DNA of 64,000 nucleotides from Catenuloplanes indicus. Its GTDB lineage: Bacteria; Actinomycetota; Actinomycetes; Mycobacteriales; Micromonosporaceae. The notes below the pieces were generated by a model. The model ran no database searches, was not told the DNA's origin, and was given only the letters and a program-made list of their open reading frames with translations. Position 1 is the first letter of the stretch. The number at the start of each line of letters is the position of its first letter. Position numbers and translations under genes: made by a program. Below are positions 43,672 to 51,400 of this stretch, one piece after another. The stretch spans positions 8,414,501 to 8,478,500 of the forward strand of contig NZ_JAUSUZ010000001.1 in NCBI RefSeq assembly GCF_030813715.1, given 5' to 3'.

Positions 43672-43951
43672 ATGACCGCTCGCTTCGACGTGGTGGTGGT
43701 CGGCGCCGGGCCGGCCGGTGCCGCCGCCGCGCTCGCCGCCCGCCGGGCCGGCGCGGACGTGCTGCTCGTGGACCGCGCGGACTTCCCGCGCGACAAGCCG
43801 TGCGGGGACGGCATCACGGCGCACGCGCTGGACGTGCTGCGCGACCTGGGCGTGCCGGACCCGGCCGCCGGGTTCGCGCCGGTGCCGGCGCTGCGGCTGC
43901 GCTCGCCGCAGGGGCCGCACCGCGCTGCGCATCGCCCGCCACGTGCGCTGA
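43672..43951 (+). pseudogene. remnant of a geranylgeranyl-reductase-type flavoprotein
   Basis: An intact flavin-binding N-terminus (ATG 43672; VVVVGAGPAGAAAALAARRA, then LLVDRADFPRDKPCGDGITA and HALDVLRDLGV) stops resembling the family after PALRLRSPQG near 43915. The next coding-like piece, TALRIARHVR and TGA 43951, is in another frame and looks like a C-terminus. The expected 300-odd middle residues are missing, so an internal deletion has fused the ends. The ATG frame runs to 44055 in meaningless sequence overlapping the spl gene end. It is nonfunctional as read. Confidence 0.75.
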
Positions 43952-43961
43952 GCGGGGCGGG

Positions 43962-45011
43962 TCAGAACGCGTACCGCACCCGGCAGTACGGCGTGCGCTC
44001 GGCGATCAGATCGACCAGCGCCGCCACGTACCGGCCCTTGTGCCCGGTGCGGTAGCGGACGTTCCAGAAGCCGTTCTCCGAGCGCTTGCCCTGCTGGAGG
44101 TCCGGGCGCCAGATCAGCTCCTCCGCCTTCGGGTGCCAGCCCAGGTTGACCTCGTGCAGGTCCCGGTTGTGGGTCAGGAAGATGACCTCCGCGGCCAGCT
44201 GTGCCTTCGCGGCCGGGCCGATGCCGGCGTCGAGCCGGTCGAGCAGTTCGGCCCAGTCCGCCAGCCAGCCGTCCCGGACCACCACCGGGGAGAGGTTGAC
44301 GTGCACCTCGTATCCCGCGGCGACGTAGTCGTCGATCGCGGCGATCCGGTCCGCGACCGGGGAGGTCCGGATGTCCAGGATCTTCGCGTCCCGCGGGGGC
44401 ATCAGCGAGAACCGGATCCGGGTGCGGCCGCGCGGGTCCCAGCCGAGCAGGTCGCGGTTGACGTACTTGGTGGCGAACGACGCCTTCGCGTTCGGCAGCG
44501 ACCGGAACAGCGTGACCAGGTCGCGGACGTTGTCGCTGATCAGCGCGTCCACGCTGCAGTCGGAGTTCTCGCCGATGTCGTAGACCCAGGCGTGCGGATC
44601 ACACTCGTTCGGCTCCGGTTTCGCACCCTGCCGGCCGGCGTGCCGCCGGACGTACCCGCTGATCTTGTCGATGTTGGTGAAGACCGTGATCGGGTTGCTG
44701 TATCCCTTGTGCCGCGGCACGTAGCAGTAGGCGCAGGCCATCGCGCAGCCGTTCGCGGTGGACGGCGCGATGAAGTCGGCGGAGCGGCCGTTCGGGCGGG
44801 CGGTCAGCGATTTCTTCACGCCCAGCACCAGCGCCTCGCGCTTGATCCGCACCCACCGGTTGACGTTCGTCTCGTCGCCGTACAGTTCCGGGATCCGGTG
44901 GTGGCTCTCCACCCCGACCCGCACCGCGTCCGGGAAGCGGGCCAGGATCTCGGCGCCGCGCGGGGAGGCAGCGGCGGCCGGTTCGACGTAGATCCGGCGG
45001 ATGTCGAGCAT
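43962..45011 (-). CDS. splB: spore photoproduct lyase
   Basis: A 349-residue radical-SAM enzyme. Cys 89, 93 and 96 (NGCAMACAYCYVPRH) form CxxxCxxC for the [4Fe-4S] cluster, and GENSDCSVD supplies Cys152, matching the conserved H-atom donor. VFTNIDKISGYV, RTRIRFSLMPPRD and VNLSPVVVRDGWLADWAELL are family signatures. It reverses the UV spore photoproduct in DNA of germinating spores. It starts at ATG 45011, overlapping the DUF4259 stop (TGATG). Full-length by comparison with Bacillus (about 340). It supports a sporulating host, with the GerW gene at 30029. Confidence 0.93.
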   Translation of the reverse strand: MLDIRRIYVEPAAAASPRGAEILARFPDAVRVGVESHHRIPELYGDETNVNRWVRIKREALVLGVKKSLTARPNGRSADFIAPSTANGCAMACAYCYVPRHKGYSNPITVFTNIDKISGYVRRHAGRQGAKPEPNECDPHAWVYDIGENSDCSVDALISDNVRDLVTLFRSLPNAKASFATKYVNRDLLGWDPRGRTRIRFSLMPPRDAKILDIRTSPVADRIAAIDDYVAAGYEVHVNLSPVVVRDGWLADWAELLDRLDAGIGPAAKAQLAAEVIFLTHNRDLHEVNLGWHPKAEELIWRPDLQQGKRSENGFWNVRYRTGHKGRYVAALVDLIAERTPYCRVRYAF

Positions 45012-45424
45012 CAGCCCGCCTCGAGCGGTTCGCGGATCTCACGCAGCGACGCGAGCGCCTCCGCGTACAGCTGCGGTGAATCGCTCCACAGCGCGCGCCA
45101 CTCGGAGTCGTCCGCGACGATCCGGTCCAGCGCGCGCAGTGCCAGCGCGGGCGTGCCGGCCGCGACCGGGATGCCGTCCGCCTCCTCCGGCAGGCCGGCC
45201 GAGGAGCGCAGCGCCTGCCCGCCCGGCATCGACGCGGCGACCACCAGCGCGGCCACGATCGCCTCGGCCGCGAGGTCGTAGTCGAGGTAGCCGGTGGTGG
45301 TGGCGGCCGCCAGCGCGTCGCGGATCACCACGGCCCGGTCCGCGGGCGTGGCGGCGCGCAGCAGCGCGTCCTGCCAGTCGAGCGCGGTGTCGTTGTCCAG
45401 CGGTCCGGGACCCCAGGCACCCAT
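45011..45424 (-). CDS. DUF4259-domain protein
   Basis: A 137-residue acidic protein with the DUF4259 start MGAWGPGPLDNDTALDW, then helices with AAEAIVAALVVAASMPGG and LRALDRIVADDSEWRALW. The family is widespread and of unknown function, often in stress or toxin-immunity contexts. GAGGGG 7 bases upstream supports ATG 45424. Its stop overlaps the spl start by one base, so both are read from one message and translation is coupled. No catalytic residues are obvious. Its link to DNA repair is by position only. Confidence 0.85.
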   Translation of the reverse strand: MGAWGPGPLDNDTALDWQDALLRAATPADRAVVIRDALAAATTTGYLDYDLAAEAIVAALVVAASMPGGQALRSSAGLPEEADGIPVAAGTPALALRALDRIVADDSEWRALWSDSPQLYAEALASLREIREPLEAG

Positions 45425-45469
45425 CGCGTCACCCCTCGTCGCGCCGACAAAGCCTCAAACAGGATCTTA

Positions 45470-46576
45470 TTAGCGTTTCGGCCACTGCCAGGCAGGTGCC
45501 TCGAATCGGCCCAGACCAGCTACCCGGGTCTCGCCCTCCTCCTTGATCAGCTCGATCCGGTGCGCGTCGTCGCCGAGCGCGCGGGCGAGCGCGGCCGCGT
45601 GCGTGACCACCACGATCTGGCAGCGGGTGGCGGCGGTGCCGATCAGGCCGGCGAGCGGCGCGAGCAGGTCCGGGTGGAGGCTGGTCTCCGGCTCGTTGAG
45701 CACCAGCAGCTCCGGCGGGCGCGGCGTCAGCAGCGCGGCGGCGAGCAGCAGGTAGCGCAGCGTGCCGTCGGAGAACTCCGCGGCGCCGAGTGGGCGGCGC
45801 AGGCCGGGCTGGGTGAGCGTGAGCCGCAGGAGGCCGTCCGGGTCGTCGTCGACACCGAGGCGGCTGCCCGGGAACGCGGCGTCGATCGCGTTGTCCAGCT
45901 CGCCCTCGACGCCGATCTCCCGGATCGTCTGCAGCGCGGCGGCCAGGTCGGCGCCGTCGTGGCCGAGGATCGGCGTGCGGGTGCCGATCACGGTCCGGCG
46001 CGCGGGCGCGTCCGCGTCCGTGCGCAGGTGGTCGTAGAAGCGCCAGCGCCGGATCCGTTCCCGCATGCCGATCAGCGGGCCGTCCGCGTACTCGCTGAGC
46101 ATGCTGTCGTACGGCGCGACCGCCTCCAGGACCGGTTCCAGGCGCCGGTCGTTCCGGATCGAGATCAGCGGGCCGGCGCGGTCGGCCAGCACCGCGGACG
46201 GGCGCAGCAGCGGACCGGACCAGAGCACCTCGCGCTTGATCTCCGGATCGTTGTTGAAGAGCGAGCCGGTGCTCGGCACCGGCAAGCCTAGATCGATGGC
46301 GTAGCCGCCGTCGTCACCCGAGAATCCCAGGCGGATCGAGACCGGGCTGTTCTTGCGCGGCGGTCCGGCCCAGCGGGTGGACGTCAGCCCGCCCTCGCGC
46401 GCGACCGCGGCGACCGCGCCGTTGCGTGCGGCCTCGGCCAGCAGGCGCAGCGCGCGGTAGAGACTGGATTTTCCGCTGCCGTTCGCGCCGGTGACGACGG
46501 TGAGCGGCGCGAGCTCCACGGTCAGGTCGCGTATCGAGCGGTAGCCCTCGACCGAGAGTGTGCGGATCATGCCCAT
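45470..46576 (-). CDS. AAA ATPase of the SMC-like/OLD-like type
   Basis: A 368-residue ATPase. The P-loop is TVVTGANGSGKSSLYRALRL; the C-terminal half carries the ABC-like signature AAEFSDGTLRYLLLAAALL, Walker B ELLVLNEPETSLHPDLLAPL, and VVVTHAAALARAL. This split head with a short insert is the SMC-like AAA family (OLD/RecF-type), often with DNA repair or defence roles. No TOPRIM nuclease or partner is attached, unlike OLD. ATG 46576 lacks a ribosome site; CATGCT lies 6 bases upstream, suggesting a leaderless start (ATG 46570 is possible). It is monocistronic. Confidence 0.85.
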   Translation of the reverse strand: MGMIRTLSVEGYRSIRDLTVELAPLTVVTGANGSGKSSLYRALRLLAEAARNGAVAAVAREGGLTSTRWAGPPRKNSPVSIRLGFSGDDGGYAIDLGLPVPSTGSLFNNDPEIKREVLWSGPLLRPSAVLADRAGPLISIRNDRRLEPVLEAVAPYDSMLSEYADGPLIGMRERIRRWRFYDHLRTDADAPARRTVIGTRTPILGHDGADLAAALQTIREIGVEGELDNAIDAAFPGSRLGVDDDPDGLLRLTLTQPGLRRPLGAAEFSDGTLRYLLLAAALLTPRPPELLVLNEPETSLHPDLLAPLAGLIGTAATRCQIVVVTHAAALARALGDDAHRIELIKEEGETRVAGLGRFEAPAWQWPKR

Positions 46577-46592
46577 GATTCAAGCATGGGCG

Positions 46593-46619
46593 CGATCTAG
46601 GGCGCTCCGCCCTAGATCG
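46593..46619. terminator. near-perfect hairpin between MarR and ATPase genes
   Basis: CGATCTAGGGCG (46593-46604), loop CTC, and CGCCCTAGATCG (46608-46619). It lies 60 bases after the MarR stop on the minus strand and just ahead of the ATPase start, so it may end the MarR transcript. Confidence 0.6.
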
Positions 46620-46679
46620 ATCCCCCCATTCGATGTGGTGCACATCGGGCTGCCACCCGGTGTTCGGTGCTGTGTCGGG

Positions 46680-47159
46680 TCAGGCCGCCACGACCGGCCG
46701 GCGGGCCAGCAGGTGGAGCGCGTTCAGGAACTGCTCGCGCTTCTCCTCGTCGAGCGACGCCAGCGTCGCCTCCTCGGCCGCCTCCAGGCCGGCGGAGAGC
46801 TCGGTCAGCACGGCACGGCCGGCGTCCGTGATCACCAGGCGGCGGACCCGGCGGTCGGCGGCGGACAGATGCCGCTGGAGCATGCCGGCCCGCTCCAGAT
46901 CGTCGATACGGTCGGTGACCACCGTGCGGTGGATGCCGAGCCGGTTCGCCAGCGAGATCTGGGTGCCGTAGTCACCCGCGGAGACCGCGGCCAGGATCTC
47001 GTAGCCGTGCTGCCCGCCGGGCGCGGTGGCCAGGACCGCGTCGGCCCGGGCCAGGTAGTCCCGCAGCACGGTCCGCAGTGCCCAGCCGAGACCGGCTGAT
47101 GACGGCGGCGGCACGTGCCGTGCCGGGGCGGGTCGTGGGGTGAGCGATATGCGCTGCAC
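46680..47159 (-). CDS. MarR-family transcriptional regulator
   Basis: A 159-residue MarR-type regulator. The winged helix-turn-helix runs about residues 60-125 (TQISLANRLGIHRTVVTDRI, DDLERAGMLQRHLSAADRRV, RRLVITDAGRAVL), flanked by helices for dimerisation. It is probably a repressor of a nearby or its own promoter; ligand unknown. I chose GTG 47159 because AGGAGG lies 9 bases upstream; a longer TTG start at 47201 only adds unconserved sequence. Two direct repeats of TGTTGACGAC lie upstream (47216-47236). Confidence 0.88.
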   Translation of the reverse strand: MQRISLTPRPAPARHVPPPSSAGLGWALRTVLRDYLARADAVLATAPGGQHGYEILAAVSAGDYGTQISLANRLGIHRTVVTDRIDDLERAGMLQRHLSAADRRVRRLVITDAGRAVLTELSAGLEAAEEATLASLDEEKREQFLNALHLLARRPVVAA

Positions 47160-47215
47160 GGGTCGATTCCTCCTCGTACTGATGTGCCGGGCTTTCTGCA
47201 ATTAGGCCCGCGCGG

Positions 47216-47236
47216 TGTTGACGACCTGTTGACGAC
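47216..47236. promoter_or_regulatory. direct repeat upstream of the MarR gene
   Basis: TGTTGACGAC occurs at 47216-47225 and 47227-47236, an 11-base period, in the region expected to hold the promoter of the leftward MarR gene. Possible operator half-sites. Confidence 0.4.
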
Positions 47237-47272
47237 GGATAGGCATCGAGGGTTCGAACCGTGTCGCATATA

Positions 47273-47313
47273 AAACAAAAGGGCCCGGAACGCCCTCGCG
47301 ACGTTCCGGGCCC
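47273..47313 (-). terminator. rho-independent terminator of the coiled-coil gene
   Basis: Read on the minus strand, a perfect 12-bp stem (GGGCCCGGAACG with CGTTCCGGGCCC, 47281-47313) is followed by TTTTGTTTTAT. This is a textbook intrinsic terminator, 12 bases after the stop at 47325, and the clearest one in the window. Confidence 0.9.
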
Positions 47314-47324
47314 TTTACGGACAG

Positions 47325-48248
47325 TCACTTCTTGTCGTCGTCGTCCTCGTCCTCGTCGTCCTGCGCCGCGTGCCGCTGCGCCTGCGCGGCCTGGGCCGCC
47401 TGCGCCGCCTGCTGGGCAGCCTGAGCGGCCTGCTGGTTCTGCGACGCCTGCTGCGCGGCCTGAGCGGTCTGCTGCTGGGCCTGGGCGGCGGCCTGCGCCT
47501 GCGCGGCCTGCACCGCGCGCTGCGCCTGGGCGGGGATCGCGGCCGGGGCGACCTCGCCCTCGTCCTCGTCGTCGTAGTCGGCCTCTTCCGCGATCTCGCC
47601 GACGACCTGCGGCTGGTCCACCCAGAGCGCGCGCAGCTGACCCTGCATGAACGAGGTCAGCCGCGACCGGTACTCCCGGTCGAACTGCTCCAGCGCCTCG
47701 ATCTGGTCCTGCAGCGACTCCCGCTTCGCGCCGAGGCTGCCGACCACGTCGTCGAACCGGCGCTGTGCCTGCTGGCGGGTGTGCTCCGCGTTCTGCTCCG
47801 CGTGCTGCTCGATCGTCTTCGCCTGGGCGCGGGCGTCCGCGACGATCTTCTCGGCCACGCGGTGTGCCTCGTCGACGCGGTTCTGCGAGTCGCGGGTGAG
47901 GCGCTCGGCCGCGGCCCGCGCCTCCGCGACCGCCTTCTCGGCCTCGCGGCGCAGGTTCTCCGCGTGCCGCTCGGCCGCCTCGGCGATCTGTTGCGCCGCG
48001 GCGGCCGCCTCGGCGCGGATCTTCTCCGCCTGGGCCTGGGCACCCGTGATGTGGGCCTCGGCCGTGCGCTGGGCCATGGTCAGGACCTGGAGCGCCTGGC
48101 CGGGCATGGGGGGACCGCCGGCCGGGCCGCCGAGGGCCTGTGCCGCCAGGGCGGGCATGATCTCGGGGTGTTCCGAGGTCGTGCTGTCCGGCATTGCGTT
48201 GCCGTTGAACATCACCTTGACACGATCCTTCATCCGATTGTCAGCCAC
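47325..48248 (-). CDS. coiled-coil DivIVA-like/cytoskeletal protein
   Basis: A 307-residue protein. After a short polar N-terminus comes a long heptad coiled coil (about 60-215) rich in Ala/Glu/Arg/Gln, e.g. AQRTAEAHITGAQAQAEKI and NRVDEAHRVAEKIVADARAQ, typical of DivIVA/Wag31 and FilP-type proteins. The C-terminal 75 residues are almost only Ala and Gln and end in an acidic tail (DDEDEDDDDKK). I chose GTG 48248 because GGAG lies 6 bases upstream; the longer start at 48329 lacks support. It probably assembles into filaments affecting polar growth or division. The gene is monocistronic with a strong terminator. Confidence 0.8.
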   Translation of the reverse strand: MADNRMKDRVKVMFNGNAMPDSTTSEHPEIMPALAAQALGGPAGGPPMPGQALQVLTMAQRTAEAHITGAQAQAEKIRAEAAAAAQQIAEAAERHAENLRREAEKAVAEARAAAERLTRDSQNRVDEAHRVAEKIVADARAQAKTIEQHAEQNAEHTRQQAQRRFDDVVGSLGAKRESLQDQIEALEQFDREYRSRLTSFMQGQLRALWVDQPQVVGEIAEEADYDDEDEGEVAPAAIPAQAQRAVQAAQAQAAAQAQQQTAQAAQQASQNQQAAQAAQQAAQAAQAAQAQRHAAQDDEDEDDDDKK

Positions 48249-48635
48249 GATTTTCTCCGTACGTGCGGGCTCATACGCGCGGCTTCGTGCCGACGAGACG
48301 CCGGTGAGACGGGCTTTGAACCGCGGCATGTTACCAAGCCGCCGACATCGAATGCGAGGGTCGTTCCGGCGGTATTCCCGCCATGATCGTTCAACCCACG
48401 CCGGCCTGCGGAAACGCTCCGGCCGAATAGCGTCGCCGGGTCACGCGTACCGGTAGATCAAAACCCCTTTCGAAAGCGGATGTCCCCCTTCCGGCGTGGT
48501 CGCCTTCCGCCGCTCCCGCGGCCGCGGATCCGAGGCGGCTCACCATCCGCGAAAAACCGCCCCGGGGGCATCCCGCCGGAGGGATGGGAACGACGGGATT
48601 AGGGCGGACAGTCACAGTGGTGCGACGCTGCGTGG
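48249..48635. other. 387-base divergent intergenic region
   Basis: No gene supported here. It contains promoters of the coiled-coil gene and the protease, and the perfect palindrome CTTTCGAAAG (48467-48476) next to an AT-rich stretch. I cannot assign a regulator. Confidence 0.5.
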
Positions 48636-49448
48636 ATGAGGCGGGTGGTCGCGGTGCTGGTCATGGTGGTGTCGCTGCTGGCAGTACCGGCGGCGGCGCA
48701 GGCGCGCTCGGTGGAGACGCTCCCGGGCACGGCGTGGTGGACGGATCCGGTCAGCGGGGAGCGGCTGGTCGCGGCGGACGCGTCCGTGGGGGAGCGCGAT
48801 CTGCGGCGGCTGGCCGCGTCCGCGGACACCGTGCTGCGCGAGCCGGGCGTGCGGCGCCAGCGGCTCGCGGGCGGCGACCCGATCTTCCCGGCCGGCGGCT
48901 ACCGCTGCACGATCGGGTTCAACGTGCGCAGCACCGCGCTGCCGTACCGGTACTACTTCATCACGTCCGGCCACTGCGTCGGCCCGGTCGGGTCCACGGT
49001 GAGCAGCGCCGGCACGGTGATCGGGACCGTGGTGCAGCGGCTGAACCCGCGCGATCTCGCGCTGGTGCAGTACACCCCGCCGGCCGGCGTCGTGGTACCG
49101 CCGCACCCGAGCGCGGTCAACCGCTACAACGGCACGCTGCAGCCGATCACCGGGTTCGCCACCGCGTTCGCCGGCCAGGCGGTGCAGCGGGCCGGCAGCA
49201 CGACCGGCCTGCGCAGCGGCACGGTGACCGCGGTCAACGTCACGGTCAACTACGCCGAGGGCACGGTCTACGGCCTCACCCGGACGACCGTGTGCGCGGA
49301 GCCCGGTGACAGCGGCGGCCCGTTCTTCGCCGCCACCACCGGGCTCGGCACGTTCAGCGGCGGCTCCGGCAATTGCACGGCCGGCGGCGTCACGTACTTC
49401 GCGCCGATCCTGCCGTACCTGTCGGTGTGGCAGGTCGGCGCCTACTGA
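48636..49448 (+). CDS. secreted trypsin-like (S1) serine protease
   Basis: A 270-residue exported serine protease. The signal peptide is residues 1-24 (VVAVLVMVVSLLAVPAAAQA). The catalytic triad is intact: His113 in ITSGHCVG, Asp140 in NPRDLALVQY and Ser226 in CAEPGDSGGPFF. A propeptide (about 25-80) precedes the mature chain, as in streptogrisin-type enzymes. It would be secreted and cleave extracellular proteins. GACGCT lies 6 bases before ATG 48636, suggesting leaderless translation. Its 3' end overlaps the convergent kinase gene by 7 bases. Confidence 0.92.
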   Translation: MRRVVAVLVMVVSLLAVPAAAQARSVETLPGTAWWTDPVSGERLVAADASVGERDLRRLAASADTVLREPGVRRQRLAGGDPIFPAGGYRCTIGFNVRSTALPYRYYFITSGHCVGPVGSTVSSAGTVIGTVVQRLNPRDLALVQYTPPAGVVVPPHPSAVNRYNGTLQPITGFATAFAGQAVQRAGSTTGLRSGTVTAVNVTVNYAEGTVYGLTRTTVCAEPGDSGGPFFAATTGLGTFSGGSGNCTAGGVTYFAPILPYLSVWQVGAY

Positions 49449-50419
49449 CCGGTCTTCATCAGCCGCTTCGCTCGGTCGGCCACCGCGTCCGCGTCGTTCG
49501 CCAGGTCCGGGTGGTCGGCCGGCTGCGGCACGCACAGCCACAGCGCCTTCGGCAGCACCTCGACCTCGAGGCGGCGGCCGGGCGCGATCAGGTCGCCGTC
49601 CAGCTGCCGCTGCTCGGTGCGGCGCGACTCGATCGTGACCCGGGCGCCCCGGAACACCTCCAGCGCCGGCACCCGGTCGTGCCGCCGCGCGACCGCCCAG
49701 GCCATCGCGGCCCACTGGCGCAGCGTGCGTGGCGACAGCACGGCCACGTCCAGCTTCCCGTCCGCCGGGTCGGCCGCCTCCAGCAGCCGCACGCCGCCCT
49801 GGAGCCGGCCCACGTTCGCGATCAGCACGGTCTTCGCGCGCCGGTGGAGCGGCCGGCCGCCGTCGATCGTGACGGTGACCCGCATCGGCCGGTCCCGCAG
49901 GTGTTTGGCCGCGCCGATGATGTACGCCGGCCAGCCGATCCGCTTCTTCGTCGTCTCCGACGTGGAGTCCAGCATCTTCGCGTCGAAACCGAGCCCGGCC
50001 ATCACCGCGAAGCAGGCGTCCTCGCAGCGGCCCACGTCCAGCCGCCGGAGCCCGCCCTCGATCGCGGTGCCGAGCCCGGCCGCCAGGTCGGTGGACAGGC
50101 CCAGGTTCGCCGCGAGCAGGTTGCCGGTGCCGGCCGGGAGGATCGCCAGCGCCACGTCGGTACCGGCCAGCGCGGTGATGCAGGCCATCACGGTGCCGTC
50201 GCCACCGGCCGCGAACACCACCTCGGCCCCCTCCTCGATCGCCTGCGTGGCCTGGCCGCGCCCTGGGTCCTCGGGCGTGGTCTCGTACCAGACCGGCGCC
50301 GGCCAGCCGGCCTTGGCCAGCGTCTCCGTCACGGTCTGCCGGAATCCGTCGAGGTCCGGCACCTTGGCCGGGTTGACCACGACCGCGCAGGCCGCGGGCA
50401 CGTTGAGTTCGGTGGGCAC
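49442..50419 (-). CDS. diacylglycerol kinase-family lipid kinase
   Basis: A 325-residue DAGK_cat-type kinase. The nucleotide motif GGDGTVMACI is preceded by AEVVFAA, and GTGNLLAANLGLS follows, matching lipid-kinase signatures (DgkB/YegS class). A C-terminal beta-sandwich carries LDGDLIAPGRRLEVEVLP. It probably phosphorylates diacylglycerol or a similar lipid at the membrane. GTG 50419 follows GGAGG by 5 bases; a longer start at 50512 only adds unconserved residues. It overlaps the protease stop tail-to-tail. No partner lipid gene is adjacent. Confidence 0.9.
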   Translation of the reverse strand: MPTELNVPAACAVVVNPAKVPDLDGFRQTVTETLAKAGWPAPVWYETTPEDPGRGQATQAIEEGAEVVFAAGGDGTVMACITALAGTDVALAILPAGTGNLLAANLGLSTDLAAGLGTAIEGGLRRLDVGRCEDACFAVMAGLGFDAKMLDSTSETTKKRIGWPAYIIGAAKHLRDRPMRVTVTIDGGRPLHRRAKTVLIANVGRLQGGVRLLEAADPADGKLDVAVLSPRTLRQWAAMAWAVARRHDRVPALEVFRGARVTIESRRTEQRQLDGDLIAPGRRLEVEVLPKALWLCVPQPADHPDLANDADAVADRAKRLMKTGQ

Positions 50420-50540
50420 GTGTTCCTCCAGCTCGGGGGCGCCGCTCAGATACCCCGTGGGCGACCCTCGCACACCCGGGTGTCTCCCGAAGCGTGAACG
50501 GGCATTGCCCAATCCCGAGTAGTCCTATAGGAATATCAGG

Positions 50541-51368
50541 GTGACCGCCGTTCTGGAGACCACGGCGCCGCCGTCCACCGGCGTGCCCGTGACCACGAAA
50601 CCCGCCCGCCGCCGCCACGTCGCGCTGCGGGTCCTCGCCGTCGTCGTCCTGCTCGTGCTCTGGGAGCTGACCGCCCGGTTCATGCAGAACCCGACGTTCA
50701 TCCCGTCGCCCGCCGCGGTCTGGCGCCAGCTGATCGTGACCTCGACCGACGGCTACAGCGGCCACCTGCTGACCGAGCACCTCGGCGTGAGCCTGCGCCG
50801 CATCCTGATCGGCTCGCTGATCGGCGTCGCCGCCGGTCTCGTGGCCGGCGTGGTGATGGGCACGGTGCCGTGGGTGCGGGTGGTGACCGAGCCGGTGGTC
50901 ACGTTCGTCCGCGCACTGCCGCCGCTGGCGTACTTCAGCCTGTTCATCATCTGGTTCGGCATCGACGAGACGCCGAAGCTGTGGCTGCTGTCGATCGCGG
51001 CGCTGCCCCCGGTCGCGGTCGCCACCGCGGCGGCCGTGCACGCGGCGCCGACCGGGCTGGTCGAGGCCGCGCGGGCGCTCGGCGCGGGCCGCGGCGACGT
51101 GGTCCGCGACGTGGTGCTCCCGCATGCGCTCCCGGAGATCTTCACCGGCATCCGGCTCGCGGTCGGCATCGCGTACTCGTCCGTGGTCGCGGCCGAGACG
51201 ATCAACGGCGTGCCCGGGATCGGCGGCATGGTGCGCGACGCGCAGCGTTACTCACAGACCGACGTGGTGGTGCTCGGGCTCTTCGCGATCGGGCTTTCCG
51301 GCCTGCTCATCGACGCGTTGCTGCGGCAGGCCGAGGACCGGCTGGTCCCCTGGCGCGGGCGCATCTGA
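50541..51368 (+). CDS. sulfonate/taurine-type ABC permease
   Basis: A 275-residue SsuC/TauC-type permease. TM helices are near residues 28-45, 90-110, 120-145, 150-175, 200-225 and 245-265. The EAA loop is GLVEAARALGAGRGDVVRDV VLP, the site for the ATPase. It begins at GTG 50541; no clear ribosome site is seen and a palindromic TCCTATAGGA lies upstream (50523-50532). It forms the membrane pore of an importer with the binding protein and ATPase downstream. A TauD-type dioxygenase in the same cluster points to taurine or other sulfonates, but the substrate is inferred. Confidence 0.88.
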   Translation: MTAVLETTAPPSTGVPVTTKPARRRHVALRVLAVVVLLVLWELTARFMQNPTFIPSPAAVWRQLIVTSTDGYSGHLLTEHLGVSLRRILIGSLIGVAAGLVAGVVMGTVPWVRVVTEPVVTFVRALPPLAYFSLFIIWFGIDETPKLWLLSIAALPPVAVATAAAVHAAPTGLVEAARALGAGRGDVVRDVVLPHALPEIFTGIRLAVGIAYSSVVAAETINGVPGIGGMVRDAQRYSQTDVVVLGLFAIGLSGLLIDALLRQAEDRLVPWRGRI

Positions 51369-51400
51369 TCAAAAATCGACAACCAGCAGAGGGTACGGAT

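Noticed and set aside
44599-45042. Alternative frame in the spl gene
   Set aside because: It is a shadow of SplB, whose radical-SAM motif and length are unambiguous.
47240-47270. GGGTTCGAACC, resembling a tRNA T-arm
   Set aside because: The flanking bases do not form the T-stem and no acceptor, D or anticodon arms exist nearby.
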